A DNA stretch of 49,616 nucleotides from Candidatus Latescibacterota bacterium (GTDB taxonomy: Bacteria > Latescibacterota > UBA2968), in contig JAJEDY010000064.1 of NCBI GenBank assembly GCA_022821275.1, positions 1 through 49,616 on the forward strand, read 5' to 3'. This document shows, piece by piece, positions 16,837 through 24,619 of this stretch. Under the pieces are notes generated by a model, which worked only from the letters and a program-made list of their open reading frames with translations, was not told the DNA's origin and searched no databases. Both the position numbers and the translations under genes were made by a program. Position 1 is the stretch's first letter; each line of letters begins with the position of its first letter.

Positions 16837-18177
16837 ATGCCAACAATAAACCTCATCACTCTGGGCTGCCCCAAAAACACCGTCGATTCCGAGCGCATGC
16901 ACCACCTTCTCAAGCGCAATGGATACGACCTCTCGGACCGCGCGGAAGACGCCGACATCATTGTCGTCAACACCTGCGGATTCATTGAACCAGCCAAAGA
17001 AGAATCAATCGCAACCGTGATGGACGCCGCAGAATACAAAAAAAACGGACAATGTCGCGGCGTCATCGTCACGGGCTGCCTGGCCGAGCGATACCGAACA
17101 GAATTGGAAACCGAACTCGTCGAAGCGGACATGATCGTGGGCCTTGCCGGCGAACGCGACATCGTCGCACACTGCGATCATTTATTAGGCACATCGCGCA
17201 TACACACCATTCGAGATGCAGAGGCGCGTCATCTACTCACCCCAAAACACTGGGCGTACTTGCGAATCTCGGACGGATGCGACAGAACATGTGCATTTTG
17301 CGCCATCCCGAGCTTTCGCGGAAAAAACAAAAGCGAAAACCTGGACCGCCTCATCGCTGAAGCCTATCGCATGGTCGGCAACGGCGTGCGCGAAATCGCC
17401 CTCATCGCCCAGGACACCATGCGATATGGCGCAGACCTGTACGGCAAACCCCGGCTGATAGACCTGCTCAAAGAACTCATCCAAATCGAGAAACTCGATT
17501 GGGTGCGGATGTTATACGCCTATCCAACTGGTTGGCGCAATGAACTAATCGACCTTCTGGCAACCGAAGAAAAATTGTGCGCCTACATCGACCTGCCCAT
17601 CCAGCACGCATCAGATCCCATACTAAAAACCATGAACCGCGGCACCACAAAAGCGGGCATACGAAAACTTATCCACACCTTGCGCGAGCGCATACCAAAC
17701 TTAACCATCCGATCATCAATCATCACCGGATTTCCCGGCGAACGCGATGAGCACTTTGCAGAACTCATGGACTTTGTCGATGAAATGCAATTCAACCGCC
17801 TCGTCGGATTCACATATTCACACGAAGAAGGCACGCAGGCGGGCGCATTACAAGACGACGTACCCGAAGACATCAAGCGCGAACGATTGAACGACCTCAT
17901 GGCATTGCAAGCGCAAATATCGGGCGAATTGAACGCCGCACACGTGGGAAGCACCTTCAAAGTACTCGTAGATGAAGCCTCTGACGACCCGGCATATCAC
18001 TACATCGGGCGCACGCGCATGGACGCCCCAGAAATCGACGGCGCCGTATTTTTCACAGGTCCTGCAAACATCGGCGACTTTGTCGAAGTCGAAATCACCG
18101 ACGCAACCGAACACGACCTCATCGGACATGTCGTCAAAACCAACGCCCTATTGGAAATCGCGCCCATAAAAAACTGA
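16837..18177 (+). CDS. rimO: Ribosomal protein S12 methylthiotransferase RimO
   Basis: This 446-residue radical-SAM enzyme methylthiolates an Asp of ribosomal protein S12. The N-terminal MTTase domain has three cluster cysteines, in LGCPKNTVDSE, NTCGFIEPAKEES and TGCLAERY. The radical-SAM motif CDRTCAFC lies near residue 148 with CAIPSFRGK after it. A C-terminal TRAM domain ends the protein (about residues 375-440). RimO rather than MiaB is indicated by GCPKNTVDSE and IPSFRGKNKSE. The ATG at 16837 matches family starts; a longer frame from 16678 overlaps psd. Confidence 0.96.
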   Translation: MPTINLITLGCPKNTVDSERMHHLLKRNGYDLSDRAEDADIIVVNTCGFIEPAKEESIATVMDAAEYKKNGQCRGVIVTGCLAERYRTELETELVEADMIVGLAGERDIVAHCDHLLGTSRIHTIRDAEARHLLTPKHWAYLRISDGCDRTCAFCAIPSFRGKNKSENLDRLIAEAYRMVGNGVREIALIAQDTMRYGADLYGKPRLIDLLKELIQIEKLDWVRMLYAYPTGWRNELIDLLATEEKLCAYIDLPIQHASDPILKTMNRGTTKAGIRKLIHTLRERIPNLTIRSSIITGFPGERDEHFAELMDFVDEMQFNRLVGFTYSHEEGTQAGALQDDVPEDIKRERLNDLMALQAQISGELNAAHVGSTFKVLVDEASDDPAYHYIGRTRMDAPEIDGAVFFTGPANIGDFVEVEITDATEHDLIGHVVKTNALLEIAPIKN

Positions 18178-18186
18178 GGAAAAATA

Positions 18187-18651
18187 ATGACCATCATCGC
18201 TGCAATGGACAAAAACCGCGTCATTGGTCGGAACAACAAAATGCCCTGGCACATCTCTGAAGAATCTAGGCACTTTCGGCGCACAACAACCGGACACGTC
18301 CTCCTGGTAGGGCGCAAAACCTATGAATCCTGGGGCGGCAAACCCCTGCCGGACCGCCTGCATGTAATCGTGAGCCGCACCATGCCCGACACAAAAGGCG
18401 TAGATGTATGCAGATCGCTCGAATCAGCCATAGAAAAAGCCAGGTCCTATAGCCGCAAAGTATTCATCTGCGGAGGCGGTGAGATATATCGCGCCACGCT
18501 ATCAAAAGCCGACCAGATGATCCTATCGTACATCGACGATGAATACGCAGGCGATGAATACTTTCCCGAATTTGACGAAAATGAATGGGACATATTAAAA
18601 AAAGAGACACATGATCAATTCACAGTTGTATATTATGAACGCAAAAGTTAG
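18187..18651 (+). CDS. folA: Dihydrofolate reductase
   Basis: This 154-residue enzyme reduces dihydrofolate with NADPH. It has the canonical start IIAAMDKNRVIGRNNKMPWHI, GRKTYESWG, and FICGGGEIY of the cofactor site. The acidic active-site residue is Glu (PWHISEES) where E. coli has Asp27, a substitution seen in other DHFRs. GAGGA is six bases upstream. It precedes thyA by 78 bases; thymidylate synthase produces the dihydrofolate this enzyme recycles. Confidence 0.95.
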   Translation: MTIIAAMDKNRVIGRNNKMPWHISEESRHFRRTTTGHVLLVGRKTYESWGGKPLPDRLHVIVSRTMPDTKGVDVCRSLESAIEKARSYSRKVFICGGGEIYRATLSKADQMILSYIDDEYAGDEYFPEFDENEWDILKKETHDQFTVVYYERKS

Positions 18652-18729
18652 ACAGAGCACTTCTACTCGCTACGATTCTCCCCATTATGCTCCCCATCAA
18701 ATTGACATGTGAAGAGGGGGTATTTCTAT

Positions 18730-19569
18730 ATGCACACATATCTCGACCAACTGCAACACGTCCTGGACCACGGCGTAAAAAAGGGGGACCGCACGGGCGT
18801 GGGCACAATCTCGTGTTTCGGCCTGCATGCGCGCTATGCAATGGCAGACGGATTTCCCGCAGTAACCACCAAGCGACTGGTGTGGAAATCGATACTATCG
18901 GAACTCCTGTGGTTTATATCCGGATCCGACAACATCCACGACTTAAAAACCTATTTGAAAAGCAATCGGCTGTGGGATGGCAATTACGAGGACTATTTGA
19001 ACCGCCTGGGAACAGATAAAAACGACGGCAGCATGGGGCGTATTTACGGCGTACAGTGGCGACAATGGAAAGGCGCCAACGGAAAAGTGGTCGATCAGCT
19101 TCAAAATGCGATTGATTTAATCCGAGAAAACCCCGAATCCCGGCGCATCATGGTCAATGCCTGGAACGCAGCCGAAATAGACACTCAAGACGTGGCACTG
19201 CCCCCGTGTCACAACTTCTTTCAATTTTACGTTGCAGAAGGCACATTATCCTTACAAATGTACCAGCGATCCTGCGACATGTTCTTGGGCGTACCACTCA
19301 ACATCGCGTCCTATTCCGTATTGTTGCACATGGTCGCAAAAATCACGGGCCTCGTACCCTGTGAATTTATCCACGTTCTCGGCGACGCGCACATCTACTT
19401 AAACCACCTCGACGCAGTAAAAAAACAACTATCTCGCAAACCCTATCCCCTGCCCGAATTGCGGATCAAAGACCGCGGACAAACCGAAATTGACCATTTT
19501 GAAATGGACGACTTTGAACTCATAAACTACCAACACCACGATACCATCCGCGCGGAAATGGCTGTTTGA
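18730..19569 (+). CDS. thyA: Thymidylate synthase
   Basis: This 279-residue enzyme methylates dUMP using methylene-tetrahydrofolate. The catalytic Cys is in LPPCHNFFQFYV (residue 160). The phosphate-binding Arg is in SRRIMVNAWN, with further contacts in QRSCDMFLGVPLN and HVLGDAHIYLNHL. The ATG at 18730 follows GAGGGGG with a ten-base spacer; a GTG at 18709 is less likely. It pairs with folA upstream. Confidence 0.97.
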   Translation: MHTYLDQLQHVLDHGVKKGDRTGVGTISCFGLHARYAMADGFPAVTTKRLVWKSILSELLWFISGSDNIHDLKTYLKSNRLWDGNYEDYLNRLGTDKNDGSMGRIYGVQWRQWKGANGKVVDQLQNAIDLIRENPESRRIMVNAWNAAEIDTQDVALPPCHNFFQFYVAEGTLSLQMYQRSCDMFLGVPLNIASYSVLLHMVAKITGLVPCEFIHVLGDAHIYLNHLDAVKKQLSRKPYPLPELRIKDRGQTEIDHFEMDDFELINYQHHDTIRAEMAV

Positions 19570-19593
19570 AGCAAGTAAGAGGTAGCGCGACCA

Positions 19594-19731
19594 TTATTCT
19601 CTTTTATTGCGAATTGCGCGGATCATCTGCCACAAGATATATCCAATGCCGACTAAGATGAAAGCGGACGTGAGAACAAAAAAAATCTGGACGCCTAAAG
19701 GCAGGTTGTCAAATGGAATAATCGGATGCAT
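19594..19731 (-). CDS. Small single-span membrane protein (45 aa)
   Basis: The reading frame gives MHPIIPFDNLPLGVQIFF and continues through VLTSAFILVGIGYILWQM to the basic end RAIRNKRE. It has one transmembrane helix (about residues 13-36) and a positively charged C-terminal tail. Composition is typical of real small membrane proteins. The ribosome-binding site is poor. It is convergent with thyA and divergent from the gene at 19792, and fills the gap exactly. No family is recognised. Confidence 0.45.
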   Translation of the reverse strand: MHPIIPFDNLPLGVQIFFVLTSAFILVGIGYILWQMIRAIRNKRE

Positions 19732-19791
19732 GATAGGTAAACCAGTTCTTATCGCTTTTGCCGAGCGTCGCCTAAATAGGACGCGAATATC

Positions 19792-20505
19792 GTGAACACA
19801 TTACTCTTAATTTGTGCTGAAAGTAAAGTACAAGTTTCTCGCCAATTTATCAACGCGGCAATTGACGCCAAAATCGCCGATCAGGTAGTAGCCACTTCTT
19901 TTGATAAATTGGAAGAAAGCGTGCGTACCGCTGAAGGAATCGATCAAATTCTCATATTTCCCGCCCTCATTGCCCTGCCCGATGCAATGCGTGAAAACTT
20001 ATTGCAACGCATCGCATCTCTCCAAAACGAAACCCCACAAACACGCATCCTCCTCACCAACCCATTGGGCGGCGATCCCCGCTTATTCGACATGATCCAG
20101 GACCGCATGGCAGGCGCGCTAAAAAGTACGCAAAACACACCCATATTGACAATAGAAACACCGAATACCTCTCGAACCCTCGACTTTGAAAATTTCGCCA
20201 CACTACCCAATCAGATCGCCGATATAAGCACCCTCTTCCCCGACCGTCAGGGACAGGGCGTTTGGGTACGCGAAGTACTGGACCACACACCCAATGCCGA
20301 CGCGATCTTTTACGCAGACGCCGACCGTTTTTCAGCCACAGTCGATCTCGCCCTCGTCCGGGAACAAGGACTATTAATCTACGGACTGGAAGGACAACCC
20401 CTGCCCGCCAGCTATGGCGGACCCCTGCGACTGATCATACCCGGACACGACGACCGCTGTGCAAATGTAAAGGGCGTGGCGCGGGTCGAAATCGTTATGA
20501 GATAG
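19792..20505 (+). CDS. CbiX-like domain fused to a molybdopterin-binding-type domain
   Basis: This 237-residue protein starts at a GTG with TAGGAC upstream. Residues 1-110 follow the CbiX/SirB chelatase pattern (QILIFPALIALPD, RILLTNPLGGDPRLFDMIQDR) but lack the catalytic His residues of GHGSR and GxHxxxD. Residues 115-237 follow the sulfite-oxidase-type cofactor-binding domain (VWVREVLDHTPNADAIFYAD, FSATVDLALV, PASYGGPLRLIIPG) but without the Mo-ligating Cys region. The fusion probably binds a tetrapyrrole or cofactor rather than catalysing known reactions. It is followed 40 bases later by a PhyH gene. Confidence 0.6.
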   Translation: MNTLLLICAESKVQVSRQFINAAIDAKIADQVVATSFDKLEESVRTAEGIDQILIFPALIALPDAMRENLLQRIASLQNETPQTRILLTNPLGGDPRLFDMIQDRMAGALKSTQNTPILTIETPNTSRTLDFENFATLPNQIADISTLFPDRQGQGVWVREVLDHTPNADAIFYADADRFSATVDLALVREQGLLIYGLEGQPLPASYGGPLRLIIPGHDDRCANVKGVARVEIVMR

Positions 20506-20545
20506 CCAACGTCAGCCCGCCATTTTTACCAGGAGAAAACACACC

Positions 20546-21436
20546 ATGCCATTGACACAAAATCAAATTGACCAGTATCGCGATCGGGGATTCACGATTG
20601 CGGAAAATGTATTGGATGACGCGGCCTTTGAACCGATAGAACACGCTTATGACGTATTGATCAACCAAAAGGCGCAAGAGCTATTGGAAGAAGGGGCGAT
20701 CTCATCCGTACATGCAGACAAATCCTTCAGCCATCGGCTGGCTGCAATCGCCCAGGAATTAGACAATGAGGGATATGACGCACTGCGCAGTTTTGCAGGT
20801 GGATTCGACATCATGCGCGCACGCGTGAAACCGATGTTCGACATCTTCTTCAACAAACAATTATTATCCGCAGTCGAAAGCCTCATAGGACCAGAAATAA
20901 CCCTGAGTCCAATTCAGCATTTCCGCCCCTACTTGCCCGCGCGCGAAACACAACCCGGACAGGTACCCTGGCATCAGGACCAGGGCGTAACAAAAGAAGA
21001 AGCGGACATCTCGGAAATCATAACCTGCTGGATACCACTCGTAGATGTCACCCCAGAACGCGGATGCTTACAGGTATTGCCCGGCGTAGTACCCATGGGA
21101 CTCCTCGAACACCAGCGCGAAGGCGGCACCATGATCAAACCCATGTACATGCCGGAAATCGAACCCGTAAACTGCATCATGAAACGCGGCGACGTACTCA
21201 TGATGAGTGCGTACACCCCGCACAGAGGCCAGCCAAACCGCACAAACATAGTGCGCTGGAGCATGGACCTGCGATATCAAAAAACGGGCACACCCACGGG
21301 ACGTCCATTCTGGCCCGAATTTATCGTCCAGAGCAAAGAAAACCCCGCATCAGTGCAAAACAGCTTTGACGAATGGTGTACGCGGTGGATAACGGACCTG
21401 CGAGAGAGCAAGGGGACCCATCTGCATCGGGTATAA
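20546..21436 (+). CDS. Phytanoyl-CoA dioxygenase (PhyH) family protein
   Basis: This 296-residue Fe(II)/2-oxoglutarate oxygenase has the complete facial triad: HQD in VPWHQDQGV (about residue 143) and the distal His in YTPHRGQPNRTN, with Arg in RWSMDLRY to bind 2-oxoglutarate. The DSBH core includes CWIPLVDVTPERGCLQVLPG. AGGAG lies ten bases before the ATG. Unlike the relative at 7270-8073 it keeps HxD. It is convergent with the TauD-type gene. Substrate unknown. Confidence 0.9.
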   Translation: MPLTQNQIDQYRDRGFTIAENVLDDAAFEPIEHAYDVLINQKAQELLEEGAISSVHADKSFSHRLAAIAQELDNEGYDALRSFAGGFDIMRARVKPMFDIFFNKQLLSAVESLIGPEITLSPIQHFRPYLPARETQPGQVPWHQDQGVTKEEADISEIITCWIPLVDVTPERGCLQVLPGVVPMGLLEHQREGGTMIKPMYMPEIEPVNCIMKRGDVLMMSAYTPHRGQPNRTNIVRWSMDLRYQKTGTPTGRPFWPEFIVQSKENPASVQNSFDEWCTRWITDLRESKGTHLHRV

Positions 21437-21445
21437 CGTCCCACA

Positions 21446-22249
21446 TCATTCAAACGGAATATCATCCGCATTAAAAACCTGCGTGCGTTTCATCATGCGG
21501 CGTTCCGACGGAGGAAAAGGCTCGCGGCGATGCATTGTGGGGCGATTGTCCCACATCACCAGATCGCCGACCTGCCAGATATGGGTCCATAAAAACTCGG
21601 GATGGGCGGCGTGCTCAAAAAGCGCCTTGAGAAGCGCGTCGCTTTCATCGGCAGGCATATCGAGAATATATTTGGTCAAATGGGGACCTGCATAAAGCGA
21701 CTTGCGCCCGGTCTCTGGATGGGTGCGCACGACCGGATGGTCCACGCGCTCGGGTGGGTTTTGTTCCTCAACATAATGACGGTGTACGGCTCGCAATCCC
21801 GTGAGCCGTTTTTTCATCTCTTCATCTAATGCTTCATACGCGGCATAACAATTGCACCACTGGGTATTGCCCCCTGTACTGGGAATCTCAAGCGCATAGA
21901 GAACGGAAATCGTGCCCGGTCGCTTGAGATACGACAAATCGGAGTGAAAGCTAACCTCCCCATCGCCCAAAGCACCAATGGGCTGGCCATTTTCTTCAAT
22001 ATTGGAAACAATAAAAATCTCTTTGTGTTCCCGGTCGAGTTGTTTGCGAACGTGTTCTACCGCGCGACCAAAACAATTGGTAAAGCGAATCTGATCTTCC
22101 TCGCTCAAATCCTGATCGCGAAAATACACCACACAGTAATCGAGCAATGCCTGGCGAATCGCCTGAACGGTATCATCATCGAGTGCCCGCGAAAGATCAA
22201 GCCCCTGAATTTCCGCACCCAGTGCGCCGCCAGAAGGTATGACTTGCAT
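21446..22249 (-). CDS. TauD/TfdA-family dioxygenase
   Basis: This 267-residue Fe(II)/2-oxoglutarate oxygenase starts at 22249 (MQVIPSGGALGAEIQGLDLS), the natural family start. Metal ligands are His and Asp in SFHSDLSYLK and the distal His in WDNRPTMHRRE; the Arg of SERRMMKRTQV binds 2-oxoglutarate. The gene begins ten bases after the amidohydrolase stop with GGTGAGGT upstream, so the two form an operon. Family members release sulfite, phenols or amines from small substrates, and amidohydrolase pairing suggests breakdown of a small aromatic or lactone-type compound (inference). Confidence 0.92.
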   Translation of the reverse strand: MQVIPSGGALGAEIQGLDLSRALDDDTVQAIRQALLDYCVVYFRDQDLSEEDQIRFTNCFGRAVEHVRKQLDREHKEIFIVSNIEENGQPIGALGDGEVSFHSDLSYLKRPGTISVLYALEIPSTGGNTQWCNCYAAYEALDEEMKKRLTGLRAVHRHYVEEQNPPERVDHPVVRTHPETGRKSLYAGPHLTKYILDMPADESDALLKALFEHAAHPEFLWTHIWQVGDLVMWDNRPTMHRREPFPPSERRMMKRTQVFNADDIPFE

Positions 22250-22259
22250 AGTTCGTACC

Positions 22260-23090
22260 TCACCTATCCGACCATTTATACGCGACCTTTGCATTCTTCC
22301 AAAAATACTTCTCCAGCACCGCATCACCCTTCTGAGAAAAATAATCATACACGAGGCGTTGTGCCTCGGCAGGGGTGCGCTTGCTGCGTTCGAGAACCGG
22401 CCAATCACTTCCGTAAATCACGCGATCTTCGCCAAAAAGATGCCAGAGCGCGTCGAGTAAATACACATAAAAATCGGGATCTGTGGGCGCCGGAACAACC
22501 TGACAGCGCAAATCCATCAAACCCGACACCTTGCAAAAAATATTGGGCTGTTCGGCGGCTTTTTGCATAAGCTCCAAATGCTCGGGCGCAATGGGCTTGC
22601 CATCTGCCGGGACATTGCCGCAGTGATTGATCACAATGCGGAGATCGGGCAATCGACGCGCGATTTCCACAACCGCATCATTGATCCCAGAATCGAGTTC
22701 GAGATCGTATTCGACGAGCTTTTCAAAAGCCCCCGCCATCTCGCCCAAATCTTCGCGTTCCCACGGATGCGTGCGCGGACGAATGCCCAAAAAGAGCGGA
22801 TTGGGAGATAGGCGATTGACATACTCACCAAAATCCTCAGCACGCGGATCGAGATTGCCGACCAGCCCCCCGATAAACGGATCATACTCAATCACATCGA
22901 GAACCCATTGGTTATCTTCAACCCATGTACTCGCCTCAACAATAATAGCCCCCGTAACACCTTCAGACGCGACCAGTGCTCTGTAGTCTTCGGGCATAAC
23001 CCGGCGATAAATCTCGTCATCCGGCTCGGGAAAAGGCACACCCTCTGGGCGGGTGGGATCGTAAATATGGATATGCGTATCGACAATCAT
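22260..23090 (-). CDS. Amidohydrolase 2 (TIM-barrel metal hydrolase)
   Basis: This 276-residue protein opens MIVDTHIHIYDP with the HxH metal motif. Later landmarks are the His of IVINHCGN, CKVSGL, and the conserved Asp in VIYGSDWPVLE near residue 235. The family includes lactonases and decarboxylases such as L-fuconolactonase and 2-pyrone-4,6-dicarboxylate hydrolase. The sequence is closest in pattern to fuconolactonase-like proteins of environmental bacteria. It heads a two-gene operon with the TauD-type dioxygenase. Confidence 0.9.
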   Translation of the reverse strand: MIVDTHIHIYDPTRPEGVPFPEPDDEIYRRVMPEDYRALVASEGVTGAIIVEASTWVEDNQWVLDVIEYDPFIGGLVGNLDPRAEDFGEYVNRLSPNPLFLGIRPRTHPWEREDLGEMAGAFEKLVEYDLELDSGINDAVVEIARRLPDLRIVINHCGNVPADGKPIAPEHLELMQKAAEQPNIFCKVSGLMDLRCQVVPAPTDPDFYVYLLDALWHLFGEDRVIYGSDWPVLERSKRTPAEAQRLVYDYFSQKGDAVLEKYFWKNAKVAYKWSDR

Positions 23091-23101
23091 TTATTACCCC
23101 T

Positions 23102-23977
23102 CTATAATACAATTTCTTCTATGTCCATATGCTCGCGCAACCGCCCAAGTGCGCGGTCTTTGAGCTGGCGCACGCGCTCGCGGCTAATGTGAAAACGCTT
23201 GCCCACTTGCTCCAGCGATTCCGCGTTATCAACATCCAGGCCAAAATAGCGGTTGATAATCTCGGCTTCGCGCTCGGGCAAATCGGCCAGACCTTTGTGC
23301 AAAAGATCGCGCAATCGGCTGGCATGCACATTTTCATCTGGCTGGGGTGCATCATCGGGAACAACATCGGCAAACTGACGGTCGCCATCTTCATATACCG
23401 GCTCATCAAGAGAGACAGATGCGCGGCTCGTTTGAAGCGCTTTATGTACCCGTCGGGTTGAAAAATCAGTTTCTAAAGCCAACTCGTCAACAGTGGGAAC
23501 ACGACCGTATTTTTGTGCAAGTGTGGCAGACACCTTATTGAGCATATCGCGATCATCTATTTGATTGACCGGAAACGCGACCGGATGCGTCTGGCGATTG
23601 AGAGCAGAGAAAATGGCCTGGCGAATCCACCAAACCGCATAAGTGATAAACTTGTACCCTCGCTCTGGATCATAAGTTTGGGTAGCGCGTATGAGTCCCA
23701 TATTGCCCTCGGCAATGAGATCGGAAAGGGGCAAACCGCGTCCCGTGTATTCGCCAGCCACGCGCACAACAAAGCGCAAATTAGCTGTAATGAGATGATC
23801 CAGCGCCTTTTGATCGCCCTTGCGCGCATCATTTATGGCTTTGACTTCGTCCTCGCGGGAAAGGGGGGTATATTTGCGAATATCGCGCAAATAAAGATCT
23901 GTAAGCTGGTGTTGAGCCTGAGAAGGAGAATCGCTTCCAGTTAAGGATTCTGCTGATTTCTTTAATTCTTTTTTCAT
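23102..23977 (-). CDS. RNA polymerase sigma factor, short RpoD/SigA-like
   Basis: This 291-residue group 1/2 sigma factor lacks the long region 1.1. Region 1.2 is LTDLYLRDIRKYTPLSREDE. Region 2 includes NLRFVVRVAGEYTGRGLPLS, the DLIAEGNMGLIRA core-binding helix and the -10 recognition helix FITYAVWWIRQAI. Region 4.2 is LEQVGKRFHISRERVRQLKD. The ATG at 23977 overlaps the MerR stop codon as ATGA, which ties its expression to that regulator. It is either the housekeeping sigma or, more likely given MerR control, an accessory paralogue for a stress or metal response. Confidence 0.93.
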   Translation of the reverse strand: MKKELKKSAESLTGSDSPSQAQHQLTDLYLRDIRKYTPLSREDEVKAINDARKGDQKALDHLITANLRFVVRVAGEYTGRGLPLSDLIAEGNMGLIRATQTYDPERGYKFITYAVWWIRQAIFSALNRQTHPVAFPVNQIDDRDMLNKVSATLAQKYGRVPTVDELALETDFSTRRVHKALQTSRASVSLDEPVYEDGDRQFADVVPDDAPQPDENVHASRLRDLLHKGLADLPEREAEIINRYFGLDVDNAESLEQVGKRFHISRERVRQLKDRALGRLREHMDIEEIVL

Positions 23978-24480
23978 AATTTTAATTCCAGTGTCTCGGT
24001 AGTTGATGGGGAATGAAAAAACGGTACGGACTGACACGTCGGTTGGTTGAGCGTTTGACACGCTGGACAGAGACGCTCTTCAACTCTGAGATCACAGGGC
24101 AAACACGCGCAGATACTGGCTATGGTTTGGGTCAGTGTTTTGCGTATGTGCTTATAGTGTGCAATCTGTTCTTCAACTTCTTCAAGGCGTTCATTGAGAT
24201 CTTCGAGAATATCGTGTGCGAGTTCGCCTGCGGTTTTGTTTTGCTCCCGTTTGTCAATAATGACCTTGATATGTTCGAGATCAAACTCCATCTCTTTAAG
24301 ACTCAAGATCATGCGCAACCGCGTCAGTTGCTCGTGGGAATAACATCGAAAACCACCGCTACTTCGACACTCGGGACATATCAGACCCATCTCTTCGTAA
24401 TAGCGCACTGTGCGCGTAGTCGTACCGGCTTCTTTTGCCAATTTCCCAATATGCATCAAACCATCTTTGCATTTTGACAC
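23974..24480 (-). CDS. MerR-family regulator with Cys-rich tail
   Basis: This 168-residue regulator has the winged-helix motif MHIGKLAKEAGTTTRTVRYY and a long coiled coil (LEDLNERLEEVEEQIAHYK). The C-terminus holds six cysteines (SICACLPCDLR, ERLCPACQTL, PTCQS) suited to metal or thiol sensing. The GTG at 24480 has GAGGTGA six bases upstream; ATG at 24456 is the alternative. It overlaps the sigma-factor start. A strong promoter flanked by two matching dyads lies just upstream, so autoregulation is likely. Confidence 0.88.
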   Translation of the reverse strand: MSKCKDGLMHIGKLAKEAGTTTRTVRYYEEMGLICPECRSSGGFRCYSHEQLTRLRMILSLKEMEFDLEHIKVIIDKREQNKTAGELAHDILEDLNERLEEVEEQIAHYKHIRKTLTQTIASICACLPCDLRVEERLCPACQTLNQPTCQSVPFFHSPSTTETLELKL

Positions 24481-24516
24481 GACAAATCACCTCGTTTTCA
24501 TGAGCGGAACAGACAA

Positions 24517-24537
24517 ACTTTGACGTTACGTTAAAGT
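24517..24537. promoter_or_regulatory. MerR-type operator dyad, downstream copy
   Basis: A near-perfect 21-base dyad with half-sites ACTTTGACGT and ACGTTAAAGT. It lies just downstream of the predicted transcription start (about +4 to +24 on the minus strand), a repression-type position. Confidence 0.7.
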
Positions 24538-24547
24538 TGGACGAAAA

Positions 24548-24576
24548 AATATACCTCAACACAACATCAATGTCAA
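24548..24576 (-). promoter_or_regulatory. Consensus-like sigma-70 promoter of the merR-sigma operon
   Basis: The minus strand reads TTGACA (24576-24571), a 17-base spacer and TATATT (24553-24548). Transcription should start near 24541, about 60 bases before the GTG. MerR activators usually bind 19-20-base spacers; here the spacing is optimal, and the operators lie outside. Confidence 0.75.
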
Positions 24577-24582
24577 CGAAAA

Positions 24583-24603
24583 ACTTTGACGTTACGTTAA
24601 GGT
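24583..24603. promoter_or_regulatory. MerR-type operator dyad, upstream copy
   Basis: Identical to the downstream copy at 20 of 21 positions (half-sites ACTTTGACGT and ACGTTAAGGT). It lies just upstream of the -35 box. The centres of the two dyads are 66 bases apart, about six helical turns. Confidence 0.7.
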
Positions 24604-24619
24604 TTGGTAATCAGTGCTC

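Noticed and set aside
19607-19795. 62-codon plus-strand frame
   Set aside because: No ribosome-binding site and a random, basic composition; it is antisense to the cleaner 45-residue membrane protein.
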